DNA of 64,000 nucleotides from Comamonas halotolerans (GCF_030162935.1 NZ_JASAUZ010000002.1:1-64000); one strand, 5' to 3'. Numbered from the stretch's first letter, positions 7,309-15,835 are shown. Notes: a model not told the origin generated them from the sequence alone. Program-made: numbers and translations.

Positions 7309-7890
7309 TTACTTAAAAGTATTTGTAGTCGATTTTCTAATAGAACATTTGAAAGATTTCTTCAAATTATTGAGTACGCTGTTTTTACTTTCGAAGGATT
7401 CTGCTGCAGTGCAGTCATTAGGCACCCACACATCGTAGCCTAACATACATGCATCAGTTACAGAAACCATAATACACATATCTGTAGCAACTCCAGTTAT
7501 TATTAGTGTTTTAGCTTTCATCTGCGTCAGTAAATGATGCAATGGCGTCGAATGGAAAGCTGAATGTTGAGGCTTGAGCACAATTAAATCATCTGGCTCT
7601 GGAGCTAAAAGCTCTGCAATTTCTCCACGCAAACCCTTAAGATTCTTACACTTCTGCAATATGACATCAAAATTGCTGTGCCAAGTTCCATAGTTATCAT
7701 TAGCATATATTGTCGGAATTCCCTTACTAGAAAGACTTTTTTTAAGTCTCAAAGTAGCCTGTGCAGCCTGATAGGTCTCGGGAAGAATCTGATTCGCCTG
7801 TGGAAAGTCAAATGGATTTATGAAGTCAACCAGTATTAGTACCTTTTCACTTGTTGGTAAGCCTCTGCAAGAAAAAGAACCTTTTTGCAT
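7309..7890 (-). CDS. Isochorismatase-fold cysteine hydrolase
   Basis: A 193-residue alpha/beta hydrolase of the isochorismatase/nicotinamidase superfamily. Asp22 (VLILVDFINPF), Lys106 (IVLKPQHSAF) and Cys139 (TGVATDMCIM) form the expected catalytic triad, and the cis-peptide segment TGVAT precedes the cysteine. Substrates in the family include nicotinamide, pyrazinamide, ureidoacrylate and isochorismate; the metal-ligand histidines typical of nicotinamidase are not obvious, so the substrate is open. The region is clearly more AT-rich than the chromosome and forms an operon with the DUF421 gene, which suggests foreign origin. Confidence 0.8.
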   Translation of the reverse strand: MQKGSFSCRGLPTSEKVLILVDFINPFDFPQANQILPETYQAAQATLRLKKSLSSKGIPTIYANDNYGTWHSNFDVILQKCKNLKGLRGEIAELLAPEPDDLIVLKPQHSAFHSTPLHHLLTQMKAKTLIITGVATDMCIMVSVTDACMLGYDVWVPNDCTAAESFESKNSVLNNLKKSFKCSIRKSTTNTFK

Positions 7891-8307
7891 ATAAATAGAA
7901 TTTCGTAAATTAATCTAAAAAAGATAAGCTTCAAATACTTCCAGGGATAGCAAACATAAATAGACAATATCAAGAAGGCATTTCAGCCATGTAGGAGCAA
8001 GCCGCTTTCTTTTGTATATATAGTTCTTGCAGTATTTACTTAAAATCTATCTCGCATAGAAAACAATAAAAATATCCAATAACTTTTCTCTGATGAATAG
8101 TTTTGATTCGTTTGTTACAGACTGATTCTTTATTATGGTTTGAAAAAACTAAATTTTAAGGTACGCTGAAATTAATTGTTCAAAACTTCCATTACATCTA
8201 GAGTGGGATTTTCAATAGATTAGAGACAAAATCAGCAATCAGGTTATCTATCATTTGAATACCTTATTCGAGGTACCCGTTAATCCTTAACCATAAAGGC
8301 ATTAATT
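7891..8307. other. AT-rich intergenic region
   Basis: Roughly 415 bases of AT-rich DNA between two divergent genes (isochorismatase-like on minus, 126-aa protein on plus). It presumably holds both promoters. No RNA gene, repeat or credible ORF is visible. Confidence 0.45.
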
Positions 8308-8688
8308 GTGCGTAGAATATTCACCTTCATAACATGGATGGAACAATCACCACCATGCAAAACTCGAGAAAAGGCATTCGAACTGGTAAAAAAGCTTTGG
8401 ATTGAAGCCAATTTGAGTATGGAGGCCACAGATGAGGCGATCCAGCCATTTCGCGAGTTAGAGCTATGTGAGAGGCACGGATGGAAGGATCTTGACCGTG
8501 ATCCATGTTACCTGCCAAGTATTCAGAAAACGAATGTCAGGCTCTACATACACAACAACGGCACAATCGTTATTCAGCGCATGGAGCATGGTGTGCACCC
8601 TATTCTTTTGTTCAAACTGGGCTGCGGTCAGCCTATGAAAAAGAAATCTGCAGCCCATCTGGAAGCCACCATAGACGAATTAAGTTAG
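8308..8688 (+). CDS. Hypothetical protein (about 126 aa)
   Basis: The open frame starts with GTG at 8308 or ATG at 8338 and ends at 8688. The product (including MEQSPPCKTREKAFELVKKLW and a C-terminal MKKKSAAHLEATIDEL) is mixed alpha/beta, with two cysteines in the middle, no signal peptide and no membrane segment. I recognise no family. It lies in the island between the AT-rich pair and the degraded transposase. The choice of start is unsure because neither candidate has a clear ribosome binding site. Confidence 0.45.
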   Translation: MRRIFTFITWMEQSPPCKTREKAFELVKKLWIEANLSMEATDEAIQPFRELELCERHGWKDLDRDPCYLPSIQKTNVRLYIHNNGTIVIQRMEHGVHPILLFKLGCGQPMKKKSAAHLEATIDELS

Positions 8689-8775
8689 CTCGTTTCTCTC
8701 ACGTAAACGATGCGAGCCAGAAACCGCAAAAGCAGTAGCAAAATCGGTATCAAAGGCATCGATCTAGAGATCTTG

Positions 8776-9515
8776 CTACTGCCGTCCTTGCATGAGCTCC
8801 ACACATTGCATGGCATAGGTTTCAGGTCCCGGATGATTACGCGCGTTCTTGACGAATAAATCAGGTGCTTTCATCTTCCATCTTTTGAGTGCTTGTAACG
8901 GGGGCTTCATGCCCCAGCGCCTTTTGCGGCAAGTGATGGTTGTACAGCCATACAAAACCGATGCAGCATCTTCTCCAAGTCCTCTGCACTGTTGAAGTGG
9001 TGAGAGCGCAGTACTTGGCTGAGGCTGCCGTTGATCCGTTCGACCATGCCGTTGGTTTTTGGTGTTCTGAGCTTGGTCAGCCGGTGCTCAATACCCAGGC
9101 TCTGGCACAGTTGGTCCACCTCGTGCTCTGCCGTAGGCTGACGACTTTGACTTCCAAACAATCGATCCGTGAACTCCTTGCCATTGTCTGTGAGGATGCT
9201 ATGAATCCTAAACGGTGCAGCCTTGCGCACAGCAGTTAGGAAGGCTGTGGCTGCGGCAACCGTTTTGTGCTGCTTGATGGCAATGAATACCCAGCGTGTC
9301 GCTCTGTCTATGGCTACAAACACATAGCGGCGCTTGTCTTCATCCTGCATCTGGGGCAGGTACTTCACTTCCACATGGACGTAGCCGGGTTCATACGTTT
9401 TAAAGGAATTGTGCTTGCCTTCAGGTGGTAGAGGCAGTCTGGAATGGCCTCGTCTGCGCAGCAATTGCTCCAGTGCCGAGCGACACATGCTCGGCTCTAT
9501 GAACGCCCAAACCAC
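8776..9515 (-). pseudogene. Degraded IS481-type transposase, 5'-truncated with two frameshifts
   Basis: Residues such as FIEPSMCRSALEQLLRRRG, YVFVAIDRATRWVFI, SILTDNGKEFTD and TPKTNGMVERINGSL give the DDE core of an IS481/rve-type transposase: Asp in AIDRAT, Asp in LTDNG, Glu in VERING. The N-terminal helix-turn-helix is missing. The reading frame breaks after LHR: the next expected residues FVWLYNHHLPQKALG lie in a second frame, and the final ALKRWKMKAPDLFVKNARN lies in a third, ending at a TAG at 8776-8778. The transposase is therefore dead. It abuts the truncated integrase to its right, suggesting that deletion joined the two remnants. Confidence 0.8.
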
Positions 9516-9606
9516 CGCCAGTCAATCTTCACAACGAACCCGTCCCGCGTAAGCACGGCGGGTTTTCTTTTATCTGGAGGCTCACTAAGTTCATGACAGC
9601 CAACCC

Positions 9607-10146
9607 ATGCGCGGACGCCGAGCGCTGGTAGGCCTAGCACAGGTCCACATCGGAGCCAACGTATTTGGGCTGGAGAGTCAGCACATGAAAAACGGTATGC
9701 CTCGCGCTGTTCCCATACACCCGCGAGTCGCCCATATCGTGCGCAACGCGGCACTGTGGCCGATTCGGCCAACAAAGTGGACAGTCAGCAAAGCGTTCAA
9801 GGCCGGAGCCCGAGCAGCTGGCTATGAACATGCCCGGCTTCACGACTTACGTCACAGCACAGCAAGTGAGATGATTAATGCCGGGGTCGATCTCTACACT
9901 GTGGGCGGTGTCCTGGGGCACAAGTCGGCGATCAGCACAAAGCGCTACAGGCACTTGGCAACCAAGACGCTGCAGAACGCAGTTGCGTTGGTTGGCAAAA
10001 AAACCGCACAACATCCAAAAGAAAAGCCACTTAAAAGCGGCTGCGACTATAAGAATGTGAGCAAAGAAAAAGCCCCGTGTATTGCTACACGGGGCTGTAA
10101 TCTCTGGTGGGTCCTGAGGGATTCGAACCCTCGACCAACGGATTAA
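9607..10146 (+). pseudogene. C-terminal part of a tyrosine-recombinase integrase
   Basis: The frame carries the C-terminal catalytic half of a tyrosine integrase: HMKNGMPRAVPIHPRV (beta-hairpin), RLHDLRHSTAS (His-x-x-Arg box), GVLGHKSAISTKRYRHL (third His and the nucleophilic Tyr). The N-terminal arm-binding and core domains, including the first catalytic Arg, are absent, so the enzyme is truncated and inactive. It points towards the 3' end of the tRNA-Lys gene, the classic position for an island integrase. Real protein similarity ends near residue 140; the last residues are read through the tRNA terminator and the antisense of tRNA-Lys and are an artefact of the open frame. Confidence 0.85.
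10071..10096 (-). terminator. Rho-independent terminator of tRNA-Lys
   Basis: Arms AGCCCCGTGTA (10071-10081) and TACACGGGGCT (10086-10096) form a perfect 11-bp stem with a 4-base loop. On the minus strand it is followed by TTTTTCTTT. It terminates the tRNA-Lys transcript. Confidence 0.9.
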
Positions 10147-10180
10147 AAGTCCGCTGCTCTACCGACTGAGCTAAAGACCC
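10105..10180 (-). tRNA. tRNA-Lys (anticodon UUU)
   Basis: Read on the minus strand, the 76-nt sequence starts GGGTCTTTAGCTCAGTCGGT and ends with encoded CCA. It has a 7-bp acceptor stem (one G-U), D-arm, anticodon loop CTTTTAA with anticodon TTT, a GGTTCGAATCC T-arm and no long variable arm. The integrase remnant and the island lie on its 3' side (lower coordinates), so this tRNA is probably the attachment site. Because CCA is retained, integration restored the 3' end. Confidence 0.97.
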
Positions 10181-10261
10181 AACCGACTAATCAAACAAGC
10201 TGTCTAACTAGCGAATGAATGAATTGTAGCATCACTTTTTTGGTGATTTTTGAAATGTGTG

Positions 10262-11086
10262 CTATTTTTTAAGATTGATCGAAATTTGATCAAGAACCCA
10301 TCCTGCAGCACATTGGCCAAATGTCGCAGTCACCGCGACGACAGAGCCATAACCGCTGCAGTTCAAACTCCCGTCACTGCCTTGCAACTGGCACGATGCA
10401 TCTGGCTGGGCTACAGTTTCCCTGCTGAATACCGTGGTAACACCCATCTTCTTGCCGTCCTTGGGGGCATTGAATTGTTTGCGCAGACGGTAGCGCAGTT
10501 GCGCAAGCAATGGATCGTGGGTGGTTTGTGACAAGTCATCGACTTCCACTTTGTGCGCCAGCCGCTTACCACCAGCTGCACCAACACTGATAAACAGACG
10601 TTTGTTGCGCCGGGCCCATTGGGCCATTGCCAATTTGGCTTTAACCTGGTCGCACGCATCAATCACGGCATCAACACCATGTGGAAGAATCTGAGGCCAG
10701 TTTTCTGGCTCTACAAAGTCTTCAACGCAATGCACCACACAAGCAGGATTGATCTGCGCAACCCGCTCACGCATAGCATCGACCTTGGCTTTGCCCACAG
10801 TACCTGTTAAGGCATGAATCTGGCGATTGATATTGGACTCAGCCACATTGTCCAGATCAATCAAGGTCAGTGTACCCACACCACTACGTGCCAAGGCCTC
10901 CGCTGTCCAGGATCCCACCCCACCCACGCCGACTACTGCAACGTGTGCTGAACGAATGCGGGCTGCGCCTTCAACTCCGTACAGACGCTCCAGCCCTCCA
11001 AAACGACGCTGTAAATCCGCATCGCCCAAAAAACCATCGCCGGCAGAGCCGGCGATGGTGATACTCACATTTTCAGCGGAAGTCAT
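10262..11086 (-). CDS. tcdA: tRNA threonylcarbamoyladenosine dehydratase TcdA (CsdL)
   Basis: A 274-residue E1-like (ThiF/MoeB superfamily) enzyme that uses ATP to cyclise t6A37 to ct6A in tRNAs reading ANN codons. Seen: the nucleotide-binding VVGVGGVGSW (about 51-60), LIDLDNVAESNINRQ (conserved Asp and Arg), IDACDQVKAK and the C-terminal NCSGYGS..GQCAAGWV hydrophobic part. Length matches E. coli TcdA. Its start overlaps the stop of cpoB as TAATG, so it is the last gene of the tolB-pal-cpoB-tcdA cluster. Its neighbour tRNA-Lys(UUU) is itself a t6A-type tRNA, probably a coincidence. Confidence 0.93.
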   Translation of the reverse strand: MTSAENVSITIAGSAGDGFLGDADLQRRFGGLERLYGVEGAARIRSAHVAVVGVGGVGSWTAEALARSGVGTLTLIDLDNVAESNINRQIHALTGTVGKAKVDAMRERVAQINPACVVHCVEDFVEPENWPQILPHGVDAVIDACDQVKAKLAMAQWARRNKRLFISVGAAGGKRLAHKVEVDDLSQTTHDPLLAQLRYRLRKQFNAPKDGKKMGVTTVFSRETVAQPDASCQLQGSDGSLNCSGYGSVVAVTATFGQCAAGWVLDQISINLKK

Positions 11087-11838
11087 TACTTCAAACGTTG
11101 CAGGCGCTCGCTTGCAGTTGTTGCAGCCTCAGTGCCCGGGTAGTTATTCACCAAGTCTTGCAGCGTTTTCACTGCACCCTTGGTGTCCTTGAGTTCAAGT
11201 TGACAGTTTGCAATGGACAGAGATGCATCCGCAGCGCGCGCATGTTGCGGTGCTGCTTTGAGCATGGACCGGAAGTTGGCAATCGCCTCTTTGTAGTCAC
11301 GACCCGCGTATTGCGTGTTACCCAGCCAAAAGCGTGCAGAAGGGATGTATCCGCTACTTGGATAGGTATTGACGAAGCTAGCAAAGCCTTTGCGGGCTTC
11401 TGCAAACTCACCCGCGCGGAATTTCTCCAACGCGGCATCAAAGTCACGTTTTTCTGCAGGATCGGCCACAAACTCCAATCCATCAATTTGCACCTGCGCA
11501 GGCTCAAACTTGCGAAGACGGTCATCCATACCCGACGCCAAATCCTTTTGGCGACGCTGCAATTCAGCCACTTCTCGCTCCAGCTGCTCTTTGGCTCCTG
11601 TCATCTGCGCAATTTCACGGCGCATGCTCTCGATCTGCGATTGCAGATCCAGCATGCTGCGGCGCATTTGCGCAGATTCCTCGGCGCTGCTATCAAAACG
11701 CTGGCGCAACTCAAGGATGGCACGACGCGCTTCCGCATCTTCCAAAAAGGCATACGCAGGATGAACAAAGGCCGTGCACAGACCGACGACGGCCAATGCA
11801 CGACAGCTCATCCGCAAAAATCCATTGCGAACATTCAT
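11086..11838 (-). CDS. cpoB: Cell division coordinator CpoB (YbgF), Tol-Pal system
   Basis: A 250-residue periplasmic protein. A signal peptide covers about residues 1-30 (ending HPAYA). A coiled-coil trimerisation segment follows (about 35-110, rich in L/R/E/Q heptads), and the C-terminal half consists of TPR repeats (DFDAALEKFRAGEFAEARKG; YPSSGYIPSARFWLGN). CpoB links peptidoglycan synthesis (PBP1B) with Tol-driven outer-membrane constriction. It is downstream of pal with only 3 bases between, and overlaps tcdA. Two potential starts exist near the N-terminus (Met1 and Met10); the longer was kept. Confidence 0.92.
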   Translation of the reverse strand: MNVRNGFLRMSCRALAVVGLCTAFVHPAYAFLEDAEARRAILELRQRFDSSAEESAQMRRSMLDLQSQIESMRREIAQMTGAKEQLEREVAELQRRQKDLASGMDDRLRKFEPAQVQIDGLEFVADPAEKRDFDAALEKFRAGEFAEARKGFASFVNTYPSSGYIPSARFWLGNTQYAGRDYKEAIANFRSMLKAAPQHARAADASLSIANCQLELKDTKGAVKTLQDLVNNYPGTEAATTASERLQRLK

Positions 11839-11841
11839 GCT

Positions 11842-12363
11842 TTAACGGTAGGAGATTTCAGCGCGACGGTTCTGCGAGTAAGCATCTTCATTGCTACCAG
11901 CAGACGCAGGCTTTTCTTCACCAAAGCTCACAGCTTCAACTTGGCTGTCGCTCACACCCAGCAGGGTCAGCGAACGACGAACGGCTTCAGCACGCTTTTG
12001 GCCCAAAGCCAGATTGTACTCACGGCCACCACGCTCGTCAGTGTGACCTTCAATAGTCACCTTGCGTGCAGCATCGGCCTTGATGAAGCGGGCATTGGCA
12101 TCAACCAAGCCTTGTGCATCAGGCTTGACAACAAAGCTGTCGAAGTCGAAATACACAACACGGCCTACGCCCTTAGGGCCACCGTCTGCAGCGATTTGCG
12201 AACCGGTCAGATCCACACCTGCCACACCGCTGGTAGCACCAGAAGTGCTTGCGCCATTACTGGCGTTTGCGTTAGCGTTTTCATCCAGCTTCACGCCGGA
12301 AGAGCAGCCAGCCATCAAGGCAGCTACGGACAATGCGATGGAAACTCGCTTAAAAGTAATCAT
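11842..12363 (-). CDS. pal: Peptidoglycan-associated lipoprotein Pal
   Basis: A 173-residue outer-membrane lipoprotein. The signal peptide ends in LMAGC, with Cys20 as the lipidation site. A flexible Ala/Ser/Asn/Gly linker (about 21-60) precedes the OmpA-like peptidoglycan-binding domain, with VYFDFDSFVV, EGHTDERGGREYNLALGQKR and the C-terminal RRAEISYR. The Asp and Arg of this domain bind meso-diaminopimelate. AAGGAGAATTTC before the ATG is a strong ribosome binding site. It sits between tolB and cpoB as in most proteobacteria. Confidence 0.96.
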   Translation of the reverse strand: MITFKRVSIALSVAALMAGCSSGVKLDENANANASNGASTSGATSGVAGVDLTGSQIAADGGPKGVGRVVYFDFDSFVVKPDAQGLVDANARFIKADAARKVTIEGHTDERGGREYNLALGQKRAEAVRRSLTLLGVSDSQVEAVSFGEEKPASAGSNEDAYSQNRRAEISYR

Positions 12364-12434
12364 GAAATTCTCCTTGCCTAGGGGATGCTAGGTCACTAAT
12401 AGAACGCAAGGCGTTCACAAAGGTTTACGCAATT

Positions 12435-13757
12435 TCAATATTTTTGATAAGGGCCCCAATCCGGCTCTCGGATTTCACCGCTTTGTCCTGCCAGACGAGC
12501 TTTGATCTTGCCATCCAGTGTGGTCGTCATCAGTGATTCGCGGCCACCTTGCTTGGTCGCATAAACAATCAGACGGCTGTTTGGAGCAAAGCTGGGACTC
12601 TCATCATTCGCGGTATCAGTGACAGCCGTAGCATTTCCTGTCTCCAATTCCATGACGTATAGCTTAAACCCACCACTCACCCGCGAAATGTAGGCCAACC
12701 ACCGGCCATCAGGACTTACTGCGGGAGAAATGTTGTAGTTACCCGAGAAAGTGACGCGTTGGGCAGCACCACCAGATGCAGGCACTTTGTAGATTTGAGG
12801 TGAGCCTCCACGGTCACTCACAAAATAGATAGTCTTGCCATCTGCGGAAAATGCTGGCTCGGTATCAATACCGTTACTCTGCGTCAGACGAGTCGGTTGT
12901 CCACCGTGCGAGCTGATGCGGTACAGCTGCGAGAGTCCATCGCGTGTCAAAGTCACTGCCAGCGTGGCTCCATCAGGAGACCAGGCTGGAGCACTGTTGG
13001 AGCCCTTGAAATTGGCCACCAAGCGGCGACGGCCACTGGCCACCTCATGCACATAAACCACCGGCTTGCGCGCCTCGAACGACACATAGGCCAATTCACC
13101 GCCATTGGGTGACCAGGCTGGAGAAATAATAGGTTCTGTGCTCGACAGCGCAGACTGGGCATTCTCGCCGTCTGCATCCGCCACCCACAGCACATAGCGC
13201 TTGCCGGCCTTGGTCACGTAAGCGATGCGCGTGGAGAAGATGCCACGCTCACCCGTGAGTTTTTCATACACGAAGTCAGCGATACGGTGAGCGACCAGCC
13301 GCAAATCCGCTTGCGAGACCGCAAACCCCTGCCCTCCCAGGTCCTGGGTCTTCACCACATCCCACAAACGGAAGCGCACGTCATAACGGCCATCCGCCAA
13401 TCGTGTGATGCTGCCGCTCACCAAGGCATCCGCTGCGCGCTGGCGCCAGAGCGACATATCGGGACGCGAGGTTTCATCCAACCGCTCGCCTGTGGCGTCT
13501 ATGTTGCGAAACTGACCGCTGCGCTCCAAGTCCGCACGAATGATCTGCGAAATCTTTTGAGGCGCGCCTTCTTCGCCACGGAACATGGGCAAAGCAATAG
13601 GAAGCTGAGTCAGACCAACGCCAGTCACCTCCACACGAAACTGTGCCAACGCTGGCAAAGCAGGTGTGGCGGCCATGGCCGCGAGCAAGGTACGACGAGA
13701 TGCAAGCGGAGCAGCCGCTTGAAGGGAAGAGAGTAAGGATTGGTGTTCAGTATTCAT
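12435..13757 (-). CDS. tolB: Tol-Pal system translocation protein TolB
   Basis: A 440-residue periplasmic beta-propeller that binds Pal and transmits TolA action. After the export signal come an N-terminal TolB domain (IPIALPMF-type segment; [16 protein letters not shown]) and five to six WD-like propeller blades with repeated [43 protein letters not shown] and [15 protein letters not shown] motifs. The signal region contains SRRTLLAAM, reminiscent of a twin-arginine motif, ending around LPALAQ. The start codon was chosen as the ATG at 13757; an internal start is possible. tolQ, tolR and tolA are not upstream; msbA diverges instead. Confidence 0.95.
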   Translation of the reverse strand: MNTEHQSLLSSLQAAAPLASRRTLLAAMAATPALPALAQFRVEVTGVGLTQLPIALPMFRGEEGAPQKISQIIRADLERSGQFRNIDATGERLDETSRPDMSLWRQRAADALVSGSITRLADGRYDVRFRLWDVVKTQDLGGQGFAVSQADLRLVAHRIADFVYEKLTGERGIFSTRIAYVTKAGKRYVLWVADADGENAQSALSSTEPIISPAWSPNGGELAYVSFEARKPVVYVHEVASGRRRLVANFKGSNSAPAWSPDGATLAVTLTRDGLSQLYRISSHGGQPTRLTQSNGIDTEPAFSADGKTIYFVSDRGGSPQIYKVPASGGAAQRVTFSGNYNISPAVSPDGRWLAYISRVSGGFKLYVMELETGNATAVTDTANDESPSFAPNSRLIVYATKQGGRESLMTTTLDGKIKARLAGQSGEIREPDWGPYQKY

Positions 13758-13921
13758 GCGCAGCCAATATGTGCCGAAGGATGCTCCGGGTACGCCCTTG
13801 GATGTTACACATAGTTGTGTCGCATTGGGGGCAATCTCACTGTGTCAATGTGTACAGCATGGAATGATTATGGACACTTAGAATTCACACCCACAATTAG
13901 TTCCCGCAACGACAGCCCTGA

Positions 13922-15670
13922 ATGAAGCACGAACCCTCCACTTTGCCGCTAAAAACGCGTTTATTGCGTGTAGCTCCTTACTTTGGCAATCAAAAGCTTG
14001 CTTGGTTCGTTGCCATTGTGGCCACCCTGCTGGGAGCCGCAACAGAGCCCATGATTCCAGCCTTGCTCAAGCCGTTGTTAGATAGCGGTTTCACCAAGGG
14101 TACCTTGGAGCTGTGGATGGTGCCCACTGCCATTATTGGCGTCTTCCTGCTGCGTGGTATCGCACAGTTTCTGGCACAGTATGCGCTGTCTCAGATCGCC
14201 AACGATGCCATGTTGCGCTTGCGCGAGGTCTTGTTTCAACGCGTGCAGAATGCAGAAATGCAGCTGTTCCAGCACCAGTCTGCCAGCTCGCTGTCCAATA
14301 CCGTGGTGTATGAAGTAGCCACAGGGGCGCGTCAATTGGTCAATGCCTTCATCACCTTGTCGCGTGACGGTTTCACCCTGATCGCCTTGCTGGGATACCT
14401 GCTTTATTTGAACTGGCAGCTGACATTGATCGTGGCCATAGTCGCACCTGGCGTGGGCTGGATCATGCGCACGCTCTCCAAACGTCTGTATCGCATCACC
14501 AAGAACAGCCAAAACGCAACTGACTCTTTAGCCTATGTGGTGGAGGAAAACTTTCTTGCACACCGCATGGTGCGACTGCATGGGGCGCAAGCTGAGCAAG
14601 AAAATCGCTTCCAGCGCATCAGCCGCCAGTTGCGCGGTCTGGCCATCAAATCCACTATTGCCTCTTCGGCCATGACGCCGCTCACCCAGATGTTTGCGGC
14701 AGTGGCGCTTTCCGCCGTGATTTGCATTGCACTGTGGCAAAGCCGCAGCGCTGCAAGCGGTGATGTCACGGTAGGCAGTTTTGTGGCATTTATCAGTGCC
14801 ATGCTGATGCTGATTGCACCCATGCGCCGCCTTGCCAGCGTGGCCAACCCCATCACTCGTGGTGTGGCTGCCCTGGAGCGTGGCCTGAGCTTACTGGAAA
14901 CCACCGAGCCAGAGCAAAGTGGCACAAAGCGCCCTGCCAACGCGCAAGGCGTCATCGAATTGCGTGACGTCAGCGTTTCCTTTGGTGACGACAAAGCCCC
15001 TGCCCTTCAGCACGTAAACCTGCAAGTGCAGCCGGGCGAGATTGTTGCTTTGGTTGGCCCATCCGGCGCGGGTAAGACCACATTGGTAAATTTGCTGCCT
15101 CGTTTCCTCAACCCCACGTCCGGTGAGGTGCGCATGGATGGCATCCCCCTGCAAGAGTGGGACTTGCACTATCTGCGCAAACAATTCGCCATGGTCAGCC
15201 AGGACGTGGTGATGTTCAACGACACTGTTGCCGCCAATGTTGCCTTGGGTGCAGAGATCGACGACGCTCGCGTGTGGTCGTGTCTGGAAGCGGCCAATTT
15301 GGCCAACCATATCCGCCAAATGCCCAACGGCATCCATTCCGAGGTGGGCCACAATGCCGCGCAGCTCTCAGGCGGTCAACGTCAACGTCTGGCCATTGCA
15401 CGCGCGCTCTATAAAGATGCGCCCGTGCTCATTTTGGACGAAGCCACCTCGGCGCTGGACACCGAGTCTGAGCGTTTGGTACAGCAAGCCTTGCAGACTT
15501 TGATGCAAGGACGCACCACACTGGTGATCGCCCACCGTCTCTCGACCATTGAGCATGCGGACCGCGTGGTGGTCATGGAGCGTGGTCAGATCGCAGAGCA
15601 AGGCACACATGCGCAGCTTCTGGCGCTTAATGGCCTGTATGCCCGCTTGCAGGCACACACCAGCCACTAA
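13922..15670 (+). CDS. msbA: Lipid A export ABC transporter MsbA (ATP-binding/permease)
   Basis: A 582-residue half-transporter that flips lipid A-core (and possibly phospholipids) across the inner membrane. The N-terminal about 330 residues contain six transmembrane helices (for example WFVAIVATLLGAATEPMI). The C-terminal nucleotide-binding domain has Walker A GPSGAGKTT, Q-loop FAMVSQDVV, signature LSGGQRQRLAIARAL, Walker [13 protein letters not shown] and an H-loop His in VIAHRLST. Length is that of typical MsbA. It diverges from tolB over 164 bp. Its stop codon lies inside the first bases of a 130-bp dispersed repeat. Confidence 0.93.
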   Translation: MKHEPSTLPLKTRLLRVAPYFGNQKLAWFVAIVATLLGAATEPMIPALLKPLLDSGFTKGTLELWMVPTAIIGVFLLRGIAQFLAQYALSQIANDAMLRLREVLFQRVQNAEMQLFQHQSASSLSNTVVYEVATGARQLVNAFITLSRDGFTLIALLGYLLYLNWQLTLIVAIVAPGVGWIMRTLSKRLYRITKNSQNATDSLAYVVEENFLAHRMVRLHGAQAEQENRFQRISRQLRGLAIKSTIASSAMTPLTQMFAAVALSAVICIALWQSRSAASGDVTVGSFVAFISAMLMLIAPMRRLASVANPITRGVAALERGLSLLETTEPEQSGTKRPANAQGVIELRDVSVSFGDDKAPALQHVNLQVQPGEIVALVGPSGAGKTTLVNLLPRFLNPTSGEVRMDGIPLQEWDLHYLRKQFAMVSQDVVMFNDTVAANVALGAEIDDARVWSCLEAANLANHIRQMPNGIHSEVGHNAAQLSGGQRQRLAIARALYKDAPVLILDEATSALDTESERLVQQALQTLMQGRTTLVIAHRLSTIEHADRVVVMERGQIAEQGTHAQLLALNGLYARLQAHTSH

Positions 15671-15794
15671 GAGCCGCTGACACTACCCAGCAGACCGAGG
15701 GTTTGCGATCGAGACGAGGCGCGAAGCCGCAGGCAGTACTGGCGTACGACAAGGCGAAGCAACGACGTATCAATGCTAGTGTTAGCGGGTCTAA
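15665..15794 (+). repeat. 130-bp dispersed repeat with inverted ends, copy A
   Basis: This segment recurs at 36073-36202 with the same length, the same orientation and about ten mismatches (by eye). Its ends are imperfect inverted repeats of roughly 19 bp: CTAAGAGCCGCTGACACTA at the left, and the reverse complement of TAGTGTTAGCGGGTCTAAA at the right. The centre (GCGAAGCCGCAGGCAGTACT; GGCGAAGCAACGACGTATCA) is the best conserved part. Copy A starts within the last codons of msbA and is followed directly by a terminator. It looks like a MITE-like or REP/BIME-type chromosomal repeat; open frames read from it are not real proteins. Confidence 0.85.
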
Positions 15795-15798
15795 AAGA

Positions 15799-15817
15799 AA
15801 GAGCACCAAGTGCTCTT
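15799..15817. terminator. Terminator between msbA and the convergent ankyrin gene
   Basis: Arms AAGAGCA (15799-15805) and TGCTCTT (15811-15817) pair over 7 bp with a 5-base loop, with T and A runs on either side (AAAAGAAAGAG / CTCTTTTG). It can serve both converging genes. Confidence 0.65.
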
Positions 15818-15835
15818 TTGTGTCCCTCGCCGGAT

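Noticed and set aside
9607..10146. Reading the integrase frame as ending in a genuine C-terminal tail (WWVLRDSNPRP)
   Set aside because: Those residues come from the tRNA terminator and the antisense of tRNA-Lys. This is a well-known artefact of frames crossing tRNA genes.
10105..11086. Functional link between tRNA-Lys(UUU) and the tRNA-modifying enzyme TcdA
   Set aside because: The enzyme acts on many ANN-decoding tRNAs, and the adjacency is explained by the tolB-pal-cpoB-tcdA cluster lying next to an island insertion site.
11098..12381. 427-residue plus-strand ORF opposite cpoB and pal
   Set aside because: Long open antisense frame caused by codon bias of cpoB-pal; no family motifs and no ribosome binding site.
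15627..15809. Small protein containing ALIRRCFALSY (also at 36038-36226)
   Set aside because: It is a translation of the 130-bp non-coding repeat, without a ribosome binding site, so it is not a gene.
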